DNA from: Anaerovorax odorimutans
Lineage (GTDB): Bacteria > Bacillota > Clostridia > Peptostreptococcales > Anaerovoracaceae
Length of the DNA: 64,000 nt
NCBI RefSeq assembly: GCF_024459955.1
Contig: NZ_JANFXK010000009.1
Coordinates: 85,413-149,412 of the forward strand
Reading direction: 5' to 3'
In this document: positions 43,257 to 51,310 of the stretch, piece by piece
Numbering within the stretch: position 1 is the first letter of the stretch
Layout of the letters: every line of letters starts with the position of its first letter
The notes under the pieces: generated by a model
Told to the model about the DNA's origin: nothing
The model's input: the letters and a program-made list of their open reading frames with translations, nothing else
The model's database searches: none
Made by a program: the position numbers and the translations under genes

Positions 43257-44951
43257 TTACGCTCGCACCTCTAGGCTGCCGAAGCGAAACTCCCCGGCAG
43301 GTATCTCCAGTTCAAAGGTAAACGTTTTCTGATTATCTATCAGCTCAAAATCACTGTGGAGGCCGGTGCCTTCGTTGATCCTCTGCCTATCCTTATCCGT
43401 AAGGTCATACGCGAAACCCAGCTTGCGCCATAAATCGTAAAACATATCGGAAAAGGATTGAACCGTCATCTGGTAATGGCTCGCCCTCAGAGGGAACGTC
43501 ACCTTATACGACAAAGCTCCCCGCTGCTTATTATTCCATGCCATCAGAGAAAAATCCCCCTCTCGCTCTGTAATCGTCAGGTTTTCGTCCTTATAAACAA
43601 TTTGTCCCTGCAAATCCTGCCCGACAAACCGGACCAGATAAAATGCCGGCTTTACCAATCCGTTCAGCGTTACAAGCCCGTTCAGATCGCCGGTATCAAA
43701 AAACGGGAGCCGCAGCTCTTGATTGCCGCTGATCGCCTGTATAATATGCTCCAGCTCTTTTGTCGCGGAATAGTTTCTGCGGTACGAATCCACATAAGCG
43801 TTTTCGTTGACCGGAGCACCTGATCCTGCTGCTGTCATAAACTGAAAATGCATATTCCCTTTATAAAAACTTATGTAAAGGTCATCCAGAAAGCGGTCCG
43901 CTAAACAGCCTGTTTCCACATCGATCACCGGCGGTAAAACCTGCCCGCTTTTTTCCGCGAAGCCCGGCATCGGCTCTGACAAATCAATCTGCTTTTGAGA
44001 AGCGGACGTTTCAGAAAAAGCCGAAAAGGCCGCATTATGAACGAAGCTGTTTAAATCTGAGAGGGGTATGCTGGTAACGACCGGTTCCGAATAATCCAGA
44101 GTCCTGCTCCTGTAGGTCCTGCGATACTCCTTAGGAGCCATGCCATACCACTTGCTGAAATGCTCCATATAGTACTTGGGTTTTGAAAAGCCCACGTTTT
44201 CGGAGAGCTGAGTTATGGAAACGTCACTTTCCAGCAGGGGTATCTCGGAGTTTTCCGCCCTTGCCATCCCTAGAAAATTTTTAAAGCTTTGACCGGTAAA
44301 ACGGCTGAACATATGGGACAGATAGTATCGGTTCAAATGCTCCGCATCCGCGATTTCGTCCAGTGTCAACTTGTAGGGAGCATTTGTGTATATGTAATCG
44401 ACAATTCTGTTGATCCTGTCTATCTGCACAGCATCCGCAGGAACCGTATGCTCAAAGGTTTTATCCACGGCGTCGATGTGAAAACCTCTGAAGTTTTCAT
44501 AGAGATTGGAAATCAAATTTGAAGCTGCGTGGTATATACCGGTTTGATAGCCTTCATCTGCCTTATGCAACAGTGACAGGATCGTAAAAATATCATTGAG
44601 CAGCTCGATTTTCTTTTGATAAGTGACCAGATTCTTATCCACCCTCGTTGTAAAGGTCTGATTGTGCAGATCCGGAAACTTGTCCAGCACCACATCGCTG
44701 TTGAAGCTCATGCAAAGGGCGATATTGTTATCTGACCCGTATACAATGCCATGTACATCGCCGCGGGCAATAATATGGATGTCATTTTCACTCAGATGAT
44801 AGATATTTCCGGTCAGCTTCAGATCAATACTTCCCGCAACCACATAGATGAGCTGCAGATCATCGTTGTAATGCAGCGGATATTCCCGCACATTGCCGAT
44901 TTTCACATCAACAGCAAGATCTTTTTCATAAAGGATCGTTTCCAGCATCAT
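43257..44951 (-). CDS. AraC-family regulator with large C-terminal extension
   Basis: The 564-residue protein starts with a cupin-like sensor (about residues 15-80, HYNDDLQLIYVVAGSIDLKL). Two AraC helix-turn-helices follow at about residues 185-285 (LTLDEIADAEHLNRYYLSHM; VSITQLSENVGFSKPKYYME). About 270 further residues resemble the glycosidase-39-like tails seen in some Firmicutes AraC proteins but lack an obvious active site. GAGGTG lies before the ATG pair at 44951/44948. It is divergent from the permease-decarboxylase genes and upstream of agmatine deiminase, so it likely controls both. Confidence 0.85.
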   Translation of the reverse strand: MMLETILYEKDLAVDVKIGNVREYPLHYNDDLQLIYVVAGSIDLKLTGNIYHLSENDIHIIARGDVHGIVYGSDNNIALCMSFNSDVVLDKFPDLHNQTFTTRVDKNLVTYQKKIELLNDIFTILSLLHKADEGYQTGIYHAASNLISNLYENFRGFHIDAVDKTFEHTVPADAVQIDRINRIVDYIYTNAPYKLTLDEIADAEHLNRYYLSHMFSRFTGQSFKNFLGMARAENSEIPLLESDVSITQLSENVGFSKPKYYMEHFSKWYGMAPKEYRRTYRSRTLDYSEPVVTSIPLSDLNSFVHNAAFSAFSETSASQKQIDLSEPMPGFAEKSGQVLPPVIDVETGCLADRFLDDLYISFYKGNMHFQFMTAAGSGAPVNENAYVDSYRRNYSATKELEHIIQAISGNQELRLPFFDTGDLNGLVTLNGLVKPAFYLVRFVGQDLQGQIVYKDENLTITEREGDFSLMAWNNKQRGALSYKVTFPLRASHYQMTVQSFSDMFYDLWRKLGFAYDLTDKDRQRINEGTGLHSDFELIDNQKTFTFELEIPAGEFRFGSLEVRA

Positions 44952-45233
44952 ACACCTCATAAATACATATATTCAAAAAATGGATAAAGTTGCTGTAATC
45001 CATTATACTACAATGCCGAAAAAATGCCAGCTAAAACCTGCTGCCGCCAAAACACCAAGAAAGGCCGCAGGCTCAGCAAGCAAAGCCTTTTTTTAGAAAA
45101 TTGAAAAAACTATACTGTTCTTACCAATTAAACAGCGCTGCCGCAACATACCCAATGGGAAACGATGCCGCAGGCGCGGCCCACGCCGCATGCTTTGGCA
45201 AATATTTATTTTGGAGGGAGGCTGCTCGTTATT

Positions 45234-46916
45234 ATGAGTAAAAAAAATGAAGGTGTAGGTGCTCTGAAAAAGCACAAGGTTGGATTAACATCCGTTGTCG
45301 CTCTTTTATATTGCGCATGTGCAGGGGGAGCTTTTGGAATCGAAGAGATGATTACGGAAAGCGGTCCGGGCGTGTCGATTTTAATGCTGATTATTATTCC
45401 CTTTGTCTGGTCGATACCTGTTTGCCTGGGAGTTGCCGAGTTAGGCGCCATACTTCCAGGTGAAGGCGGGCCGTTCGTCTGGATCAAGGAAGCGTTCGGA
45501 GAATTCTGGTCATTTCTAAGTACCTTTCTTTTCGGGATTTCATTTTATGTAGGCAATGCGGTCTTTGTGGTACTGTCCGTGGGTTACCTTTCATACATTG
45601 TTGAATTGACCGCCCTGCAGGCCACATTGATCAAAATATTTTTCGTCATCCTCTTCACGATCATCAATATCATGGGCGTCAAAGAGGTGGGAAAAGTCAG
45701 CATCATACTGACCGTACTTGTTATCGCGGCCTTTGCCCTGGTAACGATCGTAGGCTTTGCCAACTGGAAGCAAAATCCCCTGACCCCGGTCATACCGGAG
45801 GATGCGGGTGTTCTGGAAAGCGTCAGCGGATGCGCTGCCATCTGTATATGGATGTATACGGGCTACCTGAGCATACCATCTCTTGCGGGGGAAATCGAGA
45901 ATCCTCAGCTCATACCAAAAGCGACGATCATATCGCTGCCCCTTGTGTCACTGACCTATATCCTGCCCACCATCGCAGGGCTGGCATCAGTCGGCAACTG
46001 GCAAAACTGGACGACGGACGGAGCAACTGGCGGCGTCGGCTACTCCACAGTATTGACGCAAAACATCGGGCCATATATGGGACTGTTCTTCTGTATCGTT
46101 GCCATCGCTTCAAACCTTGCCATATTCAACAGCCAGATCGCGGCAGGCTCCAGGGGTTTCTTCGTATTGTCCGACGCCAATCTTTTCCCGCGGTTTATGA
46201 ACAAGGTCTCCAGGAAAAAAGGCGTCCCCTATATATGCATTATCGTATATTCCGCCGTCACCCTGTTCCTGCTGAAATATGACTTCACTGCTCTCGTATT
46301 GCTCGAAGTGGCTTTTAGTCTGGGAACTTACGCGCTTGTGGCCATGTCCCTGCTGAGAATCAGGAAAAAGATTCCCCTCTCCCAGAGAGATCCCGCCTTA
46401 TTTAAAGTCCCGGGCGGACAGTTTGGCCTTAAGTACTGCGGATGCGCGCCGGTGGCAGTGGCCGCCGTCATCATGCTGATCAATGGCACGGATTACTTTC
46501 TGGGCGGAATCATGCTGGTCCCGGCCGCTGTGATTTGCTACATCCTGTTCAAAAGATTCTATGGGGGCTTTTATAAAGACGATCCCGCCCTATATCCGAT
46601 CAATCCCCGAACCGGACTAGCCGTTGGGGATATTGTGCGAATCGGCGTATTCTGCCTGTTTGTGGGCATCTACTCCATGGCGGCCGTGCCGTTCCTGAGA
46701 TGGTACGAAGGCGATTGGGGCCCCGAATACTATGCGGAGGAGTACGGCACAGGATTTTTAAGCAGCTTTGACAGTATGCTCAACATGTTACTTATATATG
46801 GAATTATCATGACCGTGATCGGCGCCGTCATATTTTTCATAGGACGGAAAAAGGACGATCCCAAAGGAGGAATATCATTTTATGAAACTCAATCAAAACA
46901 AAACACCGCTTTATGA
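45234..46916 (+). CDS. APC-family amino-acid/polyamine permease
   Basis: The 560-residue protein has about 12 to 14 membrane helices and the APC N-terminal pattern (YCACAGGAFGIEEMITESGP; GVAELGAILPGEGGPFVWIK). Given the decarboxylase whose gene overlaps its 3' end by 35 bases, arginine uptake or arginine/agmatine exchange is likely. GGAGGGAGG stands about 15 bases before the ATG, rather far. Confidence 0.88.
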   Translation: MSKKNEGVGALKKHKVGLTSVVALLYCACAGGAFGIEEMITESGPGVSILMLIIIPFVWSIPVCLGVAELGAILPGEGGPFVWIKEAFGEFWSFLSTFLFGISFYVGNAVFVVLSVGYLSYIVELTALQATLIKIFFVILFTIINIMGVKEVGKVSIILTVLVIAAFALVTIVGFANWKQNPLTPVIPEDAGVLESVSGCAAICIWMYTGYLSIPSLAGEIENPQLIPKATIISLPLVSLTYILPTIAGLASVGNWQNWTTDGATGGVGYSTVLTQNIGPYMGLFFCIVAIASNLAIFNSQIAAGSRGFFVLSDANLFPRFMNKVSRKKGVPYICIIVYSAVTLFLLKYDFTALVLLEVAFSLGTYALVAMSLLRIRKKIPLSQRDPALFKVPGGQFGLKYCGCAPVAVAAVIMLINGTDYFLGGIMLVPAAVICYILFKRFYGGFYKDDPALYPINPRTGLAVGDIVRIGVFCLFVGIYSMAAVPFLRWYEGDWGPEYYAEEYGTGFLSSFDSMLNMLLIYGIIMTVIGAVIFFIGRKKDDPKGGISFYETQSKQNTAL

Positions 46917-48339
46917 TGCCGTAGTGGCTTATACCAAAAGAGATATCACCCCCATGTTCATGCCTGCGCACATGATGGGCAGAGCCATCAATCCGAAATG
47001 GACGGATCTGGCAGGCGAAACCATATTCAGGATGGATATTTGTGAAGTGGACGGACTGGATGATCTGAACGAACCGGACGGGGTGATCCTGGAAGCGCAG
47101 AAGCTGGCCGCCGATGCCTGGGGAGCCGCTGAAAGCTTTTTCATTGTAAACGGCACATCAAGCGCCAACATTTCAGCAATCTGCTCGGTGGTTTCGGAGG
47201 GGGAAACGATCATTGTCCCCAGAAACTGCCACAAATCCGTCATATATGGACTGATTCTGAGCGGAGCCGTACCCGTTTTCGCATTTCCCCAGGTGAGCGA
47301 CGAATTGGGGCTCATCGGAGGCATGAATCCCGCTGAGATAGAAAGGGTCTATAGAGAAAATCCGCAGGCAAAAGCAGTGCTTTCCGTAGTGCCGACTTAT
47401 CATGGCGTATACAGCGATTTAACGTCCATATCGGACATTGTACATAAGCATGGAGGCATCCATATCGTCGATGAAGCCCACGGCAACCATGTCTACTTTA
47501 ATGACCGCTATCCGGCCGGCGGACTCCGATGCGGAGCGGACATTGTAACACAAAGTACCCACAAGGTCTCCGGCTCCCTGTCCCAAAGCTCCATGCTGCA
47601 CGTAAACAGCGATTTGGTCGATCTTCACCGGCTGCGGTTCAACCTGAAGATGACACAAAACACAAGTCCCTCGGGGCTGCTGGAGATTTCGCTGGATCTT
47701 GCCAGGCATTATATGGTTACACAGGGCCAAAGCGTCCTCGAAAGAGTCTACCATCTCGTAGAATACGGCAAAGCTGAAATCGAGAAAATTGAAGGGTTTT
47801 CCATCATCGACAGACGTATCGCAGGCATCTGCCATATCGCGGACATGGAACCCGGCAGGCTTGTGATCTCCGCAAGAGACTTGGGCCTTACCGGTTACGA
47901 CCTGGAAGCTATGCTCATCGGAAATTACGGAATTCAAATCGAATTCTCCGACAACTTCTATATCGTCTGCATGGTCGGATTGGGCGGTACGCGCGCCGAC
48001 CTGGACAGACTGATCGCAGCCTGCCGGGAGATATCAGCCGGGCACAAAGGCCGCCGCCCTCTCGCCAAGTGGAGGAACAAACTGCCCGCGATGCCGGAAG
48101 CCGTGATGACGCCGCGTCAGGCCTATGTGGCCCCGGTGGAAACCGTTTCCTGGGCAGCGGCCCGCGGCCGCGTCAGCGCAGAAATGATCGTTCCCTATCC
48201 GCCGGGCATACCGGCGATTTGTCCCGGGGAAAGGATCAGCGATGAGGTATGGGAGTTTTTGGAGGACCAAAGTAAACAGGGCCGCCACCTTCATGGAGTT
48301 AGCGGCGGCAGCCTGGATACGATCAGAGTTGTGAAATAA
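46882..48339 (+). CDS. Orn/Lys/Arg-type decarboxylase (PLP fold type I), probably arginine
   Basis: The 485-residue protein is a short-form basic-amino-acid decarboxylase. It starts with MPAHMMGR-type substrate residues and has the nucleotide/PLP segments NGTSSANISAI and VDEAHGNHVYF, with the PLP-binding Lys in TQSTHKVSGSLSQSS. The C-terminal lobe has PYPPGIPAICPGE. Arginine is inferred from agmatine deiminase next door; lysine or ornithine cannot be excluded. AAAGGAGG lies upstream, inside the permease gene. Confidence 0.88.
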   Translation: MKLNQNKTPLYDAVVAYTKRDITPMFMPAHMMGRAINPKWTDLAGETIFRMDICEVDGLDDLNEPDGVILEAQKLAADAWGAAESFFIVNGTSSANISAICSVVSEGETIIVPRNCHKSVIYGLILSGAVPVFAFPQVSDELGLIGGMNPAEIERVYRENPQAKAVLSVVPTYHGVYSDLTSISDIVHKHGGIHIVDEAHGNHVYFNDRYPAGGLRCGADIVTQSTHKVSGSLSQSSMLHVNSDLVDLHRLRFNLKMTQNTSPSGLLEISLDLARHYMVTQGQSVLERVYHLVEYGKAEIEKIEGFSIIDRRIAGICHIADMEPGRLVISARDLGLTGYDLEAMLIGNYGIQIEFSDNFYIVCMVGLGGTRADLDRLIAACREISAGHKGRRPLAKWRNKLPAMPEAVMTPRQAYVAPVETVSWAAARGRVSAEMIVPYPPGIPAICPGERISDEVWEFLEDQSKQGRHLHGVSGGSLDTIRVVK

Positions 48340-48416
48340 ACAGCTCCCTTTGTTTGGGAGCATTTCCCGCTCAACGGGCTGATTTTAAAAAATCAACCGC
48401 TAAAGCCGTTGCCAGG

Positions 48417-48464
48417 TTACCCATATTCCGCTAAAAATAAGCGAATATGGGTAATTATTTTATA
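48417..48464 (+). terminator. Terminator after the permease-decarboxylase genes
   Basis: TTACCCATATTC-CGCT pairs with AGCGAATATGGGTAA with one bulge, followed by TTATTTTAT. A shorter hairpin (GCTCCC/GGGAGC) sits just after the stop at about 48342-48360. Confidence 0.75.
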
Positions 48465-48582
48465 CAAGAAAATGTGGGTGATTACATTTTTTCACCATTC
48501 ACATTCTTGGTAGTTCCATTTTACCTCAGGTTAAAGTCTGCTTTTCAGGCACTCTTGCATTTTCAGTATTATCTTTCTCAAA

Positions 48583-49554
48583 CTATCCTTTTTCTTGATT
48601 TCTTGTTTCATCGATCAAGCTCTGGGTACATTCCGCTAAAACGCATATTTCTTCATCCGGTATTCCTCTTTTCAGCATATTTTGAATTACAATTCTTGTT
48701 TTCACTGCTTCCCCTTGCTCCATTCCTTGTTCAAGGGCATCTTCCCTGGCCTCTTCTAGCCTTACCCTGAGAACATCATCATAAGTAATTTCATTAAGCA
48801 TCATACTATACACCTCCCTGCCGTGTCGATTCAAAAATTCCTGCAATATCCCCTCTTCCATGCATTCCCCAATAGCCTCTTTTACTGCAACGTCCCGATT
48901 TACACCGGCATTTATCTTCCCTCGTATTCGATCTATGAAAATGCTGTATTCTTTTAATATCGGGCATTTTTCCAGGATCGGATGCTTCTTATCCGGATTA
49001 ATATTAATTACTTTCACGACAAACTCCACAGATGAATCAACTGCCCTTTCCCCTATCCGGCGAAAAGCCTTTGATAAGCGATACTCTTTTTCCTGCGGAA
49101 AGTCTTCTTGTCCGTTATACAAAACATACGGACGTGGAATCGGCATTCGAACCAGCTTACGACGATATAATTTATCTGAATCCAGTATCTGTTCCAAAAT
49201 TCTTCCCAAGTAAATGATCTGCCATGTTGGGGAGTTCTCGGTTATAATTGACTGATGTTCAATTAAGCTCAAATACCAGTCTTTCACAGAAAAAGATAAA
49301 TCATTTCGCAGCTCGTTGAAAAGCACACCTTTCATGGTATTGATGCAAATCAAATCCTTCCCTTGGTAGCAGGTTCCTTCCAAAGCATTAAACAGAGACA
49401 GCAGATGCTCTTCATCATCCATAAGCAGCCGGAATACCGTACCCTTAAAATTGCGATTACTACTATAAGTAGCATTCTCTTCCCTTATTAGTTCTCCTTT
49501 TATTATACTTCCATGCTCTTCGCTGTGCAAGAAGTAATCGATTTGTTTTCTCAT
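48583..49554 (-). CDS. Rpn-family (PD-(D/E)XK) nuclease/putative transposase
   Basis: The 323-residue protein belongs to a second, different subgroup from the one at 26188. Visible are FKGTVFRLLMDDEEHLLSLF, NELRNDLSFSVKDWYLSLIE and the EHQS motif of the nuclease core, then a charged C-terminus with EGILQEFLNRHGREVYSM. The start at 49554 is preferred since AAGGA lies ahead; ATG 49584 has none. Family members promote recA-independent recombination. The role here is unknown. It is adjacent to the prophage att site but outside it. Confidence 0.8.
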   Translation of the reverse strand: MRKQIDYFLHSEEHGSIIKGELIREENATYSSNRNFKGTVFRLLMDDEEHLLSLFNALEGTCYQGKDLICINTMKGVLFNELRNDLSFSVKDWYLSLIEHQSIITENSPTWQIIYLGRILEQILDSDKLYRRKLVRMPIPRPYVLYNGQEDFPQEKEYRLSKAFRRIGERAVDSSVEFVVKVININPDKKHPILEKCPILKEYSIFIDRIRGKINAGVNRDVAVKEAIGECMEEGILQEFLNRHGREVYSMMLNEITYDDVLRVRLEEAREDALEQGMEQGEAVKTRIVIQNMLKRGIPDEEICVLAECTQSLIDETRNQEKG

Positions 49555-49688
49555 AACCCTATCCTTTTTTACATTTTTCTCCATTATATACTATTTATAT
49601 AATATGTCAATATTTTACATATTATACGAGTTAAAAAATTCTGGTTGTGTTGTTTCAGTTTCAAATCCTACCGATCCGTACGCACTAA

Positions 49689-49716
49689 AAAATCGCACTT
49701 TATCAAGTGCGATTTT
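49689..49716 (-). terminator. Terminator of the disrupted tRNA gene
   Basis: AAAATCGCACTT and AAGTGCGATTTT form a perfect 12-base stem with a TATC loop. The minus strand continues with a T run. It follows the tRNA 3' end. Confidence 0.85.
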
Positions 49717-49723
49717 AAATTCA

Positions 49724-49766
49724 TGGTTGCGGGGACAGGATTCGAACCTGCGGCCTCCGGGTTATG
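49724..49766 (-). tRNA. 3' half of a tRNA-Met-like gene (CAU), prophage att site
   Basis: Reading the minus strand from CAT (anticodon position), the sequence gives the 3' anticodon stem (CCCGG), variable loop, the T arm GCAGG-TTCGAAT-CCTGT, the acceptor strand CCCCGCA, the discriminator base and CCA. The 5' half is absent; other sequence replaces it. This is what phage integration into a tRNA 3' end leaves behind. The intact gene should be at the other prophage end, beyond the window. Confidence 0.8.
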
Positions 49767-49858
49767 GAAAGATGTTGAAATTTAAGCGTTTTATGGTGAT
49801 ATATTAGTGTTTTAGCCACTTTTTAGCCATTTGAGAATCCGTTGAGAAAAAGATGCTT

Positions 49859-50155
49859 TTACGACCGTGACGCCTTCTCACGGGCATAGTCTTCAATTTT
49901 ATGTTTTACATCTCGCTGATATTCGTATGCCTCATCCAGTTCGCCGTTTGGCGGCTTGCCATCCAGGACGCAGCTCACAAGCTCTTTATTCACGCAGAAA
50001 GAGGCATTGATAGCCTCCAATGTCAGCTGCTCCCGTTTATCCCTATCCTCTTCCCTGCTTTGCGCTTTCTTCTGTCCGGACTTTACCACATACAGGATCA
50101 GCCCGGACATCACTGCTGTAAAAATACCAACAAGGGCGCTGATTATCGTTCCCAT
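49859..50155 (-). CDS. Small phage membrane protein near the holin
   Basis: The 98-residue protein has one N-terminal membrane helix (about residues 5-24) followed by a charged coiled region. I do not recognise the family. Its place after the holin gene (10 bases) suggests a lysis accessory such as an antiholin or spanin-like factor, as inference. Confidence 0.7.
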   Translation of the reverse strand: MGTIISALVGIFTAVMSGLILYVVKSGQKKAQSREEDRDKREQLTLEAINASFCVNKELVSCVLDGKPPNGELDEAYEYQRDVKHKIEDYAREKASRS

Positions 50156-50165
50156 GTCTGCCTCC

Positions 50166-50483
50166 TTATACTGCTTCTTTTACGCCATCTTTTACGAGGT
50201 CTGCCGTTCTAGCTCTTCTGGTAAAACTGTTATTCTTCCACCATGACCATATAGTTGTTGCCACAGAAGCAATACCGGTACAGATCAGATAGATTGTATT
50301 CTCGTCCAGGTCCAACGGCGTTTTTCCTGTAATGGCCAGCACTGCATTGAGCAGCGCCAGAAACGTTACAATGGTTCGAGCGATTGTCTGGCCAGACACG
50401 CCTGTTTCTAACCCCACTGTAGCATCTACCTCTTCAATCTCGTCCAAATCCTCAAAATTTAAAATTTCTTTATCGTTTAACAT
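50166..50483 (-). CDS. Phage holin, SPP1 type
   Basis: The 105-residue protein has an acidic N-terminus, two membrane helices (ARTIVTFLALLNAVLAI; TIYLICTGIASVATTIW) and the family ending WKNNSFTRRA. It forms the membrane lesion that frees the endolysin. It is located directly after the endolysin gene. Confidence 0.85.
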   Translation of the reverse strand: MLNDKEILNFEDLDEIEEVDATVGLETGVSGQTIARTIVTFLALLNAVLAITGKTPLDLDENTIYLICTGIASVATTIWSWWKNNSFTRRARTADLVKDGVKEAV

Positions 50484-50497
50484 TTTTATATACCTCC

Positions 50498-51256
50498 TTA
50501 TTTTGCCTTTAAATACTTCTTATGCACCCACATGTTTGCGCCAATGCAGCACCAATTCCCACGGGTGCAATAAACCGTTACCTTAGTTCCATTTTTGAGC
50601 TTTCCAACTACAGCAGAAGTCGTACTATACGACTTCCGAACATTTAACCGGCTCTTACCGGTACTAACATACATGGTTTTCTTAGATGGTTTTGTCTTAA
50701 AGTCCAATCCCTGCGTGCTGCGAACCTTCTTTGTAAAAGCCTTGTCCCGGAAGAAAATCTGCTCCGGTTTTTTATTGCTGCCTGTCGTGATAAGCACATA
50801 TGCCCCCTTGTTATTTGCTTTCCAGCCAGGACTCTTATACTTCCCTGTACCCCACGTCATGTGTATATGATTGCCGGTTGCTCCACCGTCCACATACTCA
50901 CGAAACATCTTTGCACCAGCTTTGAAAACATGTCCAACTTTCAAGTTACGAATGTCCGCATCGCTCATATGGGTGGCCCGGCCGCAGACGTAACAGACGC
51001 CGATCGGCGTGATAACTTTATTCTTTGTCTGTAGCCATACGGTGTTGGGCTGCCGAGAGCTACCTCTGCCATAAATCTTTTCTACGACCAGATCAACCGG
51101 CGCATACATGTAATCACGACCGGTATCGCTGCCGGCCTCGTCGATCGGATAGTCCTTTCTGTTGCCTGTGCTATACTTTTCGTGGCTATAGCTGCCGGTA
51201 TAACTTTGGCTGATTCCCATTGTTTTGAATGGGTAAGTAAAATATTGTAGTGCCAT
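50498..51256 (-). CDS. Phage endolysin: M23-like peptidase with SH3 cell-wall domain
   Basis: The 252-residue protein has an N-terminal M23-like region (about 1-155) with the HIH zinc-type motif in TGNHIHMTW, preceded by His and Asp residues in SHEKYSTGNRKDYPID. The metal-site fit is imperfect. The last 60 residues form a bacterial SH3 domain (SRLNVRKSYSTTSAVVGKLK). It cuts peptidoglycan cross-links. AAAGGAA precedes the ATG. A terminator-like hairpin separates it from the tail genes. Confidence 0.8.
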   Translation of the reverse strand: MALQYFTYPFKTMGISQSYTGSYSHEKYSTGNRKDYPIDEAGSDTGRDYMYAPVDLVVEKIYGRGSSRQPNTVWLQTKNKVITPIGVCYVCGRATHMSDADIRNLKVGHVFKAGAKMFREYVDGGATGNHIHMTWGTGKYKSPGWKANNKGAYVLITTGSNKKPEQIFFRDKAFTKKVRSTQGLDFKTKPSKKTMYVSTGKSRLNVRKSYSTTSAVVGKLKNGTKVTVYCTRGNWCCIGANMWVHKKYLKAK

Positions 51257-51284
51257 AAATATTCCTTTCTCCCTCTCGGGTATA

Positions 51285-51310
51285 AAAAAACAGAGGATGT
51301 TCCTCTGTTA
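51285..51310 (-). terminator. Terminator between tail genes and lysis genes
   Basis: AACAGAGGA and TCCTCTGTT pair around TGT. The minus strand then runs into seven T. It overlaps the stop codon of the 491-residue tail protein, so lysis genes may depend on read-through or their own promoter. Confidence 0.75.

Noticed and set aside
45059..45095. Terminator-like AGGCT/AGCCT hairpin with T run in the permease-AraC gap
   Set aside because: The stem is only five bases and no plus-strand gene lies upstream to terminate.
49604..49807. Plus-strand frame containing SWLRGQDSNLRPPG
   Set aside because: This peptide is the known artefact of translating across the antisense strand of a tRNA 3' end.
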